Below the pieces are notes generated by a model. The model was not told the origin of the DNA. It saw nothing but the letters and a program-made list of their open reading frames with translations, and did no database searches. The position numbers and the translations under genes were made by a program. DNA of 7,569 nt from JACCUZ01 sp038246575 (GTDB lineage: Bacteria; Actinomycetota; Actinomycetes; JACCUZ01), in contig JBBRVU010000193.1 in assembly GCA_038246575.1 (NCBI GenBank), forward strand, positions 1 to 7,569. Direction: 5' to 3'. Positions 1 to 5,454 of this stretch are shown piece by piece; the first letter of the stretch is position 1, and each line of letters starts with the position of its first letter.

Positions 1-1
1 G

Positions 2-610
2 CCGACCTCGGCGTCACCGAGCCCCTCCGCCTCGGCGGCCGACGGCTGCACCTACACCGAGACGACCGGCCAACCGGCCGCGAAGGACGTCGGCCTCCCG
101 ACGTACGACAAGAAGACCGCCACCACACCGTTCACCGCGACGGTGTCCACCAACCAGGGCGACATCACCATCGACATGGCCGCCGCCCAGGCACCCTGCA
201 CCACCACCAGCTTCCGGCACCTGGCGGAGAAGGGCTACTTCGACGGGACAAGCTGCCACCGGCTCACGACGGCGAACATCTTCGTGCTCCAGTGCGGCGA
301 CCCGACCGCCACTGGCAGCGGCGGGCCGGGGTACCAGTTCGGCGAGGAGAACCTCCCGGCCGAGGGCGAGAACAACTACCCGGCAGGCACCGTCGCCATG
401 GCCAACGGCGGGCCGGGGACCAACGGCAGCCAGTTCTTCCTCGTCTACAAGGACACGACCCTGCCCTCGAGCTACACCATCTTCGGCACCATCACCAAGG
501 GCCTCGGCGTGGTGACGGCCGTGGCGGACAAGGGAGTCGAGGGTGGTGGCGGCGACGGCAAGCCCGCGACGCCGGTGACCATCGACAAGGTCAGCATCGG
601 AAAGGCATGA
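2..610 (+). CDS. Cyclophilin-type peptidyl-prolyl cis-trans isomerase, 5' end missing
   Basis: Protein-folding enzyme that catalyses cis-trans isomerisation of proline peptide bonds. The reading frame is open to the left edge, so only the last 202 residues are visible. The GTG at 143 is an internal codon, because the frame upstream is coding. Residues 1-12 are a Ser/Pro/Ala linker of the kind that follows a signal or membrane anchor in actinobacterial extracytoplasmic cyclophilins, so a surface location is inferred. The cyclophilin core starts near residue 45. It has CHR (R87, matching CypA Arg55), FVLQ-C-GDP (F94, Q97), the TVAMAN-GGPGTNGSQFF block (F145) and a YTIFG segment. The usual tryptophan (CypA W121) and histidine (H126) positions look replaced (LPSSY), which is known among divergent bacterial cyclophilins. 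It is probably co-transcribed with the DUF349 gene one base downstream. In M. tuberculosis the homologous ppiB (Rv2582) lies next to relA. Confidence 0.93.
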   Translation, partial: PTSASPSPSASAADGCTYTETTGQPAAKDVGLPTYDKKTATTPFTATVSTNQGDITIDMAAAQAPCTTTSFRHLAEKGYFDGTSCHRLTTANIFVLQCGDPTATGSGGPGYQFGEENLPAEGENNYPAGTVAMANGGPGTNGSQFFLVYKDTTLPSSYTIFGTITKGLGVVTAVADKGVEGGGGDGKPATPVTIDKVSIGKA

Positions 611-611
611 C

Positions 612-2114
612 GTGAGCGAGCAGCACGAACCGCAGTCGCCGGCTCCGGAGCCGGAGGCAGCGCCCGCACCGGAGCCGGAGGCTGCGCCCGAGCCGGAGCC
701 CGAGACCACGGCAGCCGCCGAGCCCGCAGCCGAGGCAGCGGCAGAGCCTCTGCCGGGTACGGTCACCCCGGAGCCGACTCCCGCGGCCCCAACGCCGACG
801 CCGCCGACACCTGCGCCGCCGGCCGTCCCGCCACCCTCGGCGGTCCGGCCGCCGCCCACCGCTGCGGCCGCCGCGGTGCCCCCACCGTCCAACCCGGCCG
901 CGTGGGGCACGGTGGCCGAGGACGGGACGGTATCCGTCCGTACGCCTGACGGGGAGCGGCCGGTCGGCTCCTACCCCGGCGCCGAGCCCGACGAGGCACT
1001 GGCCTACTTCGGGCGCAAGTTCGACGAGCTCGAGGGCCAGGTCCGGCTGCTGGAGCAGCGCGTCGTGGGATCGGGAGTCAACTTCAATGACGCCCAGACC
1101 GCGATCGATCACCTGCGGGAGTCCGTCACCGACGCCCACGCGGTCGGCGACCTCGCCGGCCTGCTCGCCCGGCTCGACGAGCTGACCGCGGCCGTGGGGC
1201 AGCGCCGGGCCCGTCGCGACGCCGAGCGCGGAAAGGCCCGCGAGCGCGCTGCCGCGGAGAAGGAGCGCATCGTCTCCGAGGCCGAGTCGCTCGCCGACTC
1301 GCAGGACTGGAAGAAGAGCGGCGACCGGATGCGCTCGCTGCTCGACGAGTGGAAGGCAGTCGCACGGCTGGACCGCAAGCGCGACGACGCGCTCTGGAAG
1401 CGGTTCAGCGCCGCGCGGACCGTCTTCGACAAGCGCCGCCGCGGCCACTTCGCGGAGCTCGACGAGCACCGCGCCGACTCCGCCGTGGCCAAGGAGAAGA
1501 TCGTCAAGGAGGCCGAGGGTCTCGCGGGCTCCAAGGAGTGGAAGGAGACCGCTCGGGCCTTCCGCGACCTGATGACGCGCTGGAAGGCCGCTGGCCGTGC
1601 CCGCCGCGACGTCGAGGACGACCTGTGGCGCCGCTTCCACGCCGCGCAGGACACCTTCTTCAGCGCGCGCAGCGAGGTGTTCTCCGCTCGTGACGCGGAG
1701 CTCGGGGAGAACCTGGAGAAGAAGCGGGCGCTGGTGGCCGAGGCCGAGCGGCTGCTGCCCATCACCGATCTCCGCTCCGCGCGTGCCGCTCTGCGCGGCG
1801 TCCACGAGCGGTGGGAGGCGATCGGTCACGTGCCGCGGGACTCCCGCGACGACGTGGAGGGCCGGTTGCGAGCGGTCGACGAGGCCGTACGCGGCTCCGA
1901 GGAGTCGGCCTGGGCCCGGTCCAACCCGGAGGCGCGGGCCCGAGCCGAAGCGACGATCGCCCAGCTGACGTCCAGCATCGCTGCGCTGGACAAGGCCGCC
2001 GAGGATGCACGCGCCGCCGGGGACGAGAAGAAGGCTGCCGAGTCCGTCGAGGCGGCCGAGGCCCGACGCAGCTGGCTGGTCGAGGCCGAGAAGACCCTGG
2101 CCGAGTTCTCCTGA
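612..2114 (+). CDS. DUF349 domain-containing protein with Pro/Glu/Ala-rich N-terminus
   Basis: Protein of 500 residues. The GTG start lies one base after the cyclophilin stop and has a good ribosome site, GGAAAGG at 599-605, 6 nt upstream, so translation is likely coupled. Residues 1-97 are low-complexity Pro/Glu/Ala/Thr with an 8-residue repeat, probably disordered. Residues 98-160 form a small domain. The rest is highly charged and helical with coiled-coil character. Three DUF349-like helical repeats are visible, each with a tryptophan-rich start and a basic-acidic signature: about 233-275 (DWKKSGDRM, WKAVARLDRKRDDALWKRF), 310-350 (EWKETARAF, WKAAGRARRDVEDDLWRRF) and 384-430 (WEAIGHVPRDSRDDVEGRL, degenerate). 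There is no signal peptide or membrane segment, so it should be cytoplasmic. The biochemical function of DUF349 proteins in actinobacteria is unknown to me, and I do not assign one. Its neighbours are rel-associated housekeeping genes, not the inositol genes. Confidence 0.93.
   Translation: MSEQHEPQSPAPEPEAAPAPEPEAAPEPEPETTAAAEPAAEAAAEPLPGTVTPEPTPAAPTPTPPTPAPPAVPPPSAVRPPPTAAAAAVPPPSNPAAWGTVAEDGTVSVRTPDGERPVGSYPGAEPDEALAYFGRKFDELEGQVRLLEQRVVGSGVNFNDAQTAIDHLRESVTDAHAVGDLAGLLARLDELTAAVGQRRARRDAERGKARERAAAEKERIVSEAESLADSQDWKKSGDRMRSLLDEWKAVARLDRKRDDALWKRFSAARTVFDKRRRGHFAELDEHRADSAVAKEKIVKEAEGLAGSKEWKETARAFRDLMTRWKAAGRARRDVEDDLWRRFHAAQDTFFSARSEVFSARDAELGENLEKKRALVAEAERLLPITDLRSARAALRGVHERWEAIGHVPRDSRDDVEGRLRAVDEAVRGSEESAWARSNPEARARAEATIAQLTSSIAALDKAAEDARAAGDEKKAAESVEAAEARRSWLVEAEKTLAEFS
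645..704 (+). repeat. 24-bp in-frame tandem repeat in the DUF349 gene
   Basis: Two copies with a 24-bp period (645-665 and 669-689) differ at one base of 21. A partial third copy follows at 693-704. The unit encodes the octapeptide PEPEAAPA/PEPEAAPE. As an exact multiple of three it can expand or contract without breaking the frame, in a region that is probably disordered. Confidence 0.8.
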
Positions 2115-2130
2115 CGGCCGAGCCGGGCCG
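2115..2130 (+). terminator. Weak GC hairpin after the DUF349 gene
   Basis: CGGCC (2115-2119) and GGCCG (2126-2130) form a 5-bp stem with a 6-nt loop directly after the TGA. There is no U-tract. In a genome this rich in GC such short stems arise often by chance, so its role as a terminator is only a possibility. Confidence 0.2.
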
Positions 2131-2223
2131 ACACTGACGCCCCAGCCGCCACCTCGACGACCCGCAGCCCGCCGTACGACCACGTCGCCGCCTCCGGGCG
2201 ATGGGACAGCGACCACGGTGCGG

Positions 2224-2241
2224 CGGCCAGAGATCCGGCCG
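2224..2241 (-). terminator. Weak GC hairpin after the inositol operon
   Basis: The same arm sequence, CGGCC/GGCCG, recurs here with an 8-nt loop, 22 nt beyond the aldolase stop codon on the minus strand. There is no U-tract. It may form one of a pair of terminators in the convergent gap 2115-2262, in which I see no gene. Chance remains a reasonable explanation. Confidence 0.2.
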
Positions 2242-2262
2242 GGTGGTGCAGCGCGGACGGAA

Positions 2263-3156
2263 TCACCGGCCGCCTGTTCCGGCCTTGACCAGAGCCGTCG
2301 CCGCGTCGACCGCCGCAGCGACGTCGTCGTCAGGCGGATAGAGCAGGGTCCGGCCCACAACCAGGCCGCGGACTCCCGGCTGGGCCAGAGCCTTGCGCCA
2401 GGACGCCTGGGTCTCCTCCGGGGACGTGGCGGGGTCCCCGCCGAGGAGCAGAGTGGGCAACGTGGTCGCCGCCATGACCTGCTCCATGCCGGCCACCACG
2501 GGGAGCTTCAGCCACGTGTAGGCGCTCGTTCCACCGAGCCCCGAGGCGATCGTGACCGAGCGCACGACCGCCGCCGTCGACAGGTCGTTGCTCACGGCGC
2601 CGTCACGGCGTCGGGAGATGAAGGGCTCGATCATCACCGGCAGGCGGCGCGCCGCCAGCTCGTCGACCGCCCGGGCCGTCGCCGCGAGGGTCGCAACGGT
2701 TCCCGGGTCGTCGACGTCGATCCTGGTCAGCGTCTTCCCGCCGTTGAAGCCGGCGCGGTCGATGGACTCGGCGTCGTAGGCGGTGAACCGGTCGTCCAGC
2801 TCGAACGTGGAGCCCTGCAGGCCGCCCCGGTTCATGGAGCCGATGACGACCTTGTCCTCCAAGGCTCCGAGCAGCACCAGGTCCTCGAGGATGTCGGCTG
2901 TGCCGAGCACCCCGTCGACCCCGGGTCGAGCCAGCGCCGTCACCAGCCGACGCAGCAGGCCGTAGCGGTCGGCCATGGCGTCCGACCGGCCACGGACCCC
3001 GAGCATGCCGCGAGCGGTGTGGTCCGCGGCGATCAGCATCAGCCGCCCCGTTCCGTCGAGCAGGGACCGCCGTTGGCGTCGCTCGCAGGCCTCCGCGACC
3101 GCTTCCGGTCGATGGGCCCGCAGCTCGCGCAGCCCCTCGAAGTCCGGCTCAGTCAT
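2263..3156 (-). CDS. Cgl0159-type (beta/alpha)8 class I aldolase of the inositol cluster
   Basis: Protein of 297 residues. The ATG at 3156 overlaps the iolC stop by 8 nt, with GGAG 10 nt upstream inside iolC. The open frame runs further upstream, but that part is antisense to iolC. It resembles the TIM-barrel family often annotated as deoxyribose-phosphate aldolase or named after Corynebacterium glutamicum Cgl0159, which sits next to iolC in actinobacterial inositol clusters. Visible elements: LMLIAADHTARGML (39-52) on an early strand with an acid/His pair; KVVIGSMNRGG (102-112); an MIEPF strand (175-179); SAYTWLKLPV (211-220), with K217 the best candidate Schiff-base lysine; and TLLLGGDP (235-242) and GLVVGRTLLYP (264-274), shaped like a phosphate-binding end. 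By context I infer that it cleaves 2-deoxy-5-keto-gluconate 6-phosphate (the IolJ step) to dihydroxyacetone phosphate and malonate semialdehyde. This is not proven by the sequence. Confidence 0.88.
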   Translation of the reverse strand: MTEPDFEGLRELRAHRPEAVAEACERRQRRSLLDGTGRLMLIAADHTARGMLGVRGRSDAMADRYGLLRRLVTALARPGVDGVLGTADILEDLVLLGALEDKVVIGSMNRGGLQGSTFELDDRFTAYDAESIDRAGFNGGKTLTRIDVDDPGTVATLAATARAVDELAARRLPVMIEPFISRRRDGAVSNDLSTAAVVRSVTIASGLGGTSAYTWLKLPVVAGMEQVMAATTLPTLLLGGDPATSPEETQASWRKALAQPGVRGLVVGRTLLYPPDDDVAAAVDAATALVKAGTGGR

Positions 3157-4138
3157 GCGCACCACACTCCATGAAAGATTCCACCTCGGATGTGCTGGGC
3201 ATCGCGGTGCTGCACTCCAGGCGCGAGGCGACGATCGCACCGGCGACGTTGGCAAAGTGCAGCATGCGCTCCAACGGCCAGCCGGCGAGCAACCCGTGGC
3301 AGAGCGCCCCGCCGAAGCCGTCGCCGGCCCCGAGACCGTTGACCACCTCGACCTGGACCGGCTCCACAACAACCCGCTCGTCGCGGGTCCGGCCCAGCAC
3401 CCCGCGGGGTCCCAGCTTGACCACGGCGAGCTCAACCCCGCGCTCCAGCAGGGCGTCGGCTGCCCGGTCGGGGTCGGACTCCCCCACCGCCACCGCGCAC
3501 TCCTCGAGGTTTCCGACGGCGACCGTGACGTGCTCGAGTGCTCGCCCGACGACCTCGGTGGCCTTCTCGCGGGCCGACCAGAACATCGGCCGGTAGTCCA
3601 GGTCGAGCACCGTGTGCGGTGCCCGGGCGCGCGCCTCCCACGCCGCCGCGTGGGCCGACCGGCTCGGCTCTGCCGACAGGCCGGTGCCGGTGGCCCAGAA
3701 CACCCGCGCCTCACGGATCGCCGCGAGGTCGAGCTCGTCCGCTGCGATGAGCAGGTCCGGTGCGACCGGGAGCCGGTAGAAGTAGAGCGGGAAGTTGTCG
3801 GGCGGGAAGATCTCGCAGAACGTCACCGGCGTCGGAAGGTCGGGAACGTCTGAGACGAACGAGTCGTCGACCCCCAGCTCCGCGAGTGCCCGGTGCACGA
3901 AGCGCCCGAAGGGATCCGCGCCGGTCCGCGTGATGACCGCGCTGCGGCGTCCGTGCCGGGCGGCGGCAACAGCCACGTTGGTGGCGCTGCCGCCTAGGAA
4001 CTTGCCGAACGTCTCGACATCCTCGAGGCCCACGCCGACCTGCAGCGGGTAGATGTCCACCCCGACCCGGCCGATGGTCAGGACGTCGTACGCGGCGCCG
4101 GCGACTCCGGCCGGACCGGGCGCCCCCGTCCCGCTCAC
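3149..4138 (-). CDS. iolC: 5-dehydro-2-deoxygluconokinase (PfkB family)
   Basis: ATP-dependent cytoplasmic sugar kinase of myo-inositol breakdown, 329 residues. It phosphorylates 5-dehydro-2-deoxy-D-gluconate at the 6 position. Ribokinase/PfkB signatures are clear: the N-terminal strand DVLTIGRVGVDIYPLQVG (18-35), the first motif GKFLGGSATNVAVAAARHG (45-63), and the second motif NGLGAGDGFGGALCHGLL (267-284) with the anion-hole GAGD and catalytic D273. I choose the GTG at 4138. It overlaps the TGA of the upstream remnant (GTGA) and gives the usual short N-terminal extension. No strong ribosome site is visible, so translational coupling is likely. An ATG at 4174 is in frame, but it belongs to the VMEQ segment of the iolE-like remnant, which a frameshift has joined to the iolC frame. 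Its 3' end overlaps the aldolase gene by 8 nt. Confidence 0.93.
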   Translation of the reverse strand: MSGTGAPGPAGVAGAAYDVLTIGRVGVDIYPLQVGVGLEDVETFGKFLGGSATNVAVAAARHGRRSAVITRTGADPFGRFVHRALAELGVDDSFVSDVPDLPTPVTFCEIFPPDNFPLYFYRLPVAPDLLIAADELDLAAIREARVFWATGTGLSAEPSRSAHAAAWEARARAPHTVLDLDYRPMFWSAREKATEVVGRALEHVTVAVGNLEECAVAVGESDPDRAADALLERGVELAVVKLGPRGVLGRTRDERVVVEPVQVEVVNGLGAGDGFGGALCHGLLAGWPLERMLHFANVAGAIVASRLECSTAMPSTSEVESFMECGAHD

Positions 4139-4275
4139 GTCGCGAGCCCGCGCAGGACGGTGTCCTTGCTCCATGACGTACCAGCCGTCGTATCCGCTGG
4201 ACGCAAAGGTGTCGACGCCCCGCTGACGGCGGCCAGCACCATCACGCCGGCCAGGCGGTCGACGACCGGAGTCAT
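4135..4275 (-). pseudogene. Remnant of an IolE/IolH-like sugar phosphate isomerase gene
   Basis: A 141-bp segment fills the space between iolG and iolC. One frame is open from the ATG at 4275 to the TGA at 4135 (46 residues, starting MTPVVDRLAG and ending DTVLRGLAT). The middle part of that frame looks like nothing. Between 4219 and 4166 the neighbouring frame reads GVDTFASSGYDGWYVMEQ. If a one-base shift at the CAAGG near 4168-4164 is allowed, it continues as DTVL. GYDGWYV-EQDTVL is the typical C-terminal barrel segment of inositol-cluster xylose-isomerase-like TIM-barrel proteins (IolE, inosose dehydratase, and relatives), which are normally near 290 residues. Thus most of the gene is deleted, and one missing base near 4220 is compensated by one extra base near 4166. 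The ATG overlaps the iolG stop (ATGA) and the TGA overlaps the iolC start (GTGA). It might still be translated as a 46-residue leader. A sequencing error would explain the shifts but not the missing 240 or so residues. Confidence 0.72.
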
Positions 4276-5273
4276 CTGCGCACCTCGTCGACCAGGACCG
4301 GGCGGTGCTCGGCCAGCGAGAGCCCGCACGCCTCCGCGACGTAGAAGGCTTCGAGCGCGTCAGACACGGTGCACGAGACCCGCTCCCGCCCGGCGACGAT
4401 GTCGACGAAGGCGGTCAGCCCGGCCACGTAGGCGTCGCGAAAGCGCTCCATGAACATCGAGTAGGGCTGCCCTGCGGGGAAGGTCACCCCAGCCTCTGCG
4501 GAGCGCAGCGGCAGCCTGTCGTCGAGGCCGACCGAGAGGCTGTCCCTCGACCCGAGGACCTCGAGGCGTACGTCGTAGCCACGGGCGTTGTAGCGGGTGG
4601 CCGAGACCAGGGCGAAGGTGTCGTCGTCGAGGGTGAGGACCACAGCGGCTGCGTCGACGTCGCCGTGCTCCGTGAAGTAGTCCTCGCCGCGATTGGCGCC
4701 CACGGCGTAGACCTCGCGCACCTCATGACCGCTGACCCAGCGGATGCTGTCGAAGTCGTGGACACTGCAGTCGCGGAAGACCCCGCCGGAGGTGGCGATG
4801 TACGCCGCGCCCGGAGGCGCCGGGTCCAGCGTCCCGGAGCGCATGGTGTGGATCCAGCCGAGGTCACCGGCGGCGACCGCGCGCCTGGCCTCGATGTAGC
4901 CGGCATCGAACCGACGCTGGAACCCGATCTGAACCGGCACGTCGGAGCCGCCGAGCTTGTCGAGCACGGCGATGGTGCCATCGACGGTGTTGGCCACCGG
5001 CTTCTCGCAGAAGGTCGGCACGCCGGCGTCCACCCCGGCCATGATCAGCGGCGCATGGGCGTCGGTGCTGGCGGCGATGACCAGACCGTCGATGCCGGCC
5101 TCGAGCAGCGCCTCCGGTGAGTCGACGCAGTCCGCGCTGACGGCGGCAGCAACCTCACGGGCGAGGGCTGGCGCGGCATCGGCCACCACCAACGTGTCGA
5201 CCTCGGGCAGGGATCGCAGGGTGGCCGCGTGGAAGGCCCCGATGCGTCCCACTCCCGCGAGTCCGATGCGCAT
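4272..5273 (-). CDS. iolG: Inositol 2-dehydrogenase, Gfo/Idh/MocA family
   Basis: Cytoplasmic NAD-dependent oxidoreductase, 333 residues, that would oxidise myo-inositol (or a related inositol isomer) to 2-keto-myo-inositol, the first step of the pathway. The Rossmann fold starts at residue 2 with GVGRIG (7-12). D32 at the end of strand two favours NAD over NADP. FCEKPVANT (88-96) holds the family EKP motif with K91. GGVFRDCSVHDFDSIRW (163-179) gives D168 and H172, which match the Lys/Asp/His triad of Bacillus subtilis IolG in spacing. The ATG at 5273 directly precedes the first Rossmann strand and has GAGAGG 9 nt upstream. A 13-residue upstream extension (ATG at 5312) is less likely. It is the first gene of the minus-strand operon, transcribed away from gntR. 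Another sugar or inositol isomer as substrate is possible, since family members differ, but the iolC neighbour supports inositol. Confidence 0.9.
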   Translation of the reverse strand: MRIGLAGVGRIGAFHAATLRSLPEVDTLVVADAAPALAREVAAAVSADCVDSPEALLEAGIDGLVIAASTDAHAPLIMAGVDAGVPTFCEKPVANTVDGTIAVLDKLGGSDVPVQIGFQRRFDAGYIEARRAVAAGDLGWIHTMRSGTLDPAPPGAAYIATSGGVFRDCSVHDFDSIRWVSGHEVREVYAVGANRGEDYFTEHGDVDAAAVVLTLDDDTFALVSATRYNARGYDVRLEVLGSRDSLSVGLDDRLPLRSAEAGVTFPAGQPYSMFMERFRDAYVAGLTAFVDIVAGRERVSCTVSDALEAFYVAEACGLSLAEHRPVLVDEVRR

Positions 5274-5344
5274 CTCGCAGAGCCTCTCGTCAGGCGATCG
5301 TCCCGGCGGCACGCACCGAGCCGTGCGTCGCAGGGGTCGACAGG

Positions 5345-5374
5345 AGCATGGTCCGGCAGCCCGTCGGGTGTCAA
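5345..5374 (-). promoter_or_regulatory. Candidate promoter of the iolG operon
   Basis: On the minus strand a perfect -35 box TTGACA (5374-5369) is followed after 18 bp by CATGCT (5350-5345), a plausible -10 box. It lies about 72 bp upstream of the iolG start. The -35 box overlaps a candidate operator at 5368-5377. Confidence 0.45.
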
Positions 5375-5377
5375 CAC
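5368..5377 (-). promoter_or_regulatory. Candidate GntR operator B, over the iolG -35 box
   Basis: The inverted repeat GTGT-CA-ACAC reads GTGTTGACAC on the minus strand. Its core GTGTTGAC fits seven of the eight bases of the HutC-subfamily operator pattern GT-N-TA-N-AC. The centre is 19 bp from operator A, close to two helix turns. Binding here would cover the iolG -35 box. Confidence 0.45.
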
Positions 5378-5387
5378 TTCGTCCTTA

Positions 5388-5397
5388 TGTCTTGACA
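5388..5397 (+). promoter_or_regulatory. Candidate GntR operator A, over the gntR -35 box
   Basis: The inverted repeat TGTC-TT-GACA has core GTCTTGAC, again fitting seven of eight positions of the HutC-type pattern GT-N-TA-N-AC. It contains the TTGACA -35 box of the gntR promoter, so occupancy would give autorepression. Confidence 0.5.
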
Positions 5398-5421
5398 ATC
5401 TTTTCCGTACGCGGACACAGT
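5392..5421 (+). promoter_or_regulatory. Candidate promoter of gntR
   Basis: Perfect -35 TTGACA (5392-5397), 18-bp spacer, and CACAGT (5416-5421) as a weak -10 box. The spacer holds the T-run CTTTT, unusual in this GC-rich window. The weak -10 sits inside a short inverted repeat, ACAC-A-GTGT (5415-5423). Confidence 0.45.
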
Positions 5422-5454
5422 GTGGGAGTCAACGACGGCGCGAGGGAGCTGGAC

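Noticed and set aside
143..145. GTG as the start of the cyclophilin
   Set aside because: The frame continues upstream to the window edge with a typical Ser/Pro/Ala linker and a cysteine-containing segment, so the gene is simply truncated by the window.
14..910. 298-codon Gly/Ala-rich frame antisense to the cyclophilin and DUF349 genes
   Set aside because: It runs across two well-supported plus-strand genes and is a low-complexity complement of Pro/Ala codons.
591..2360. 589-codon open frame antisense to the DUF349 gene
   Set aside because: Composition is typical of a reverse-frame shadow in GC-rich DNA (Arg, Gly and Leu runs, no domain signature), while the plus strand has clear DUF349 repeats and a good ribosome site.
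2005..3174. Long plus-strand frame over the end of the DUF349 gene and the aldolase
   Set aside because: It bridges two real genes and is Arg/Pro/Gly-rich without motifs. The only part with no gene opposite or beneath it is the gap 2115-2262, where no recognisable peptide is seen.
3157..3714. Upstream extension of the aldolase frame
   Set aside because: This part is out of frame within iolC. The aldolase family start at 3156 overlaps the iolC stop in the usual operon manner.
5388..5397. TGTCTTGACA as an integration or recombination site
   Set aside because: It is too short, has no second copy at a block border, and is better explained as a promoter box with an operator.
4957..5454. Extended N-terminus of the GntR protein
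   Set aside because: The frame is open but covers iolG antisense and the divergent promoters. The winged-helix domain begins just after the ATG at 5455, which has a strong ribosome site.
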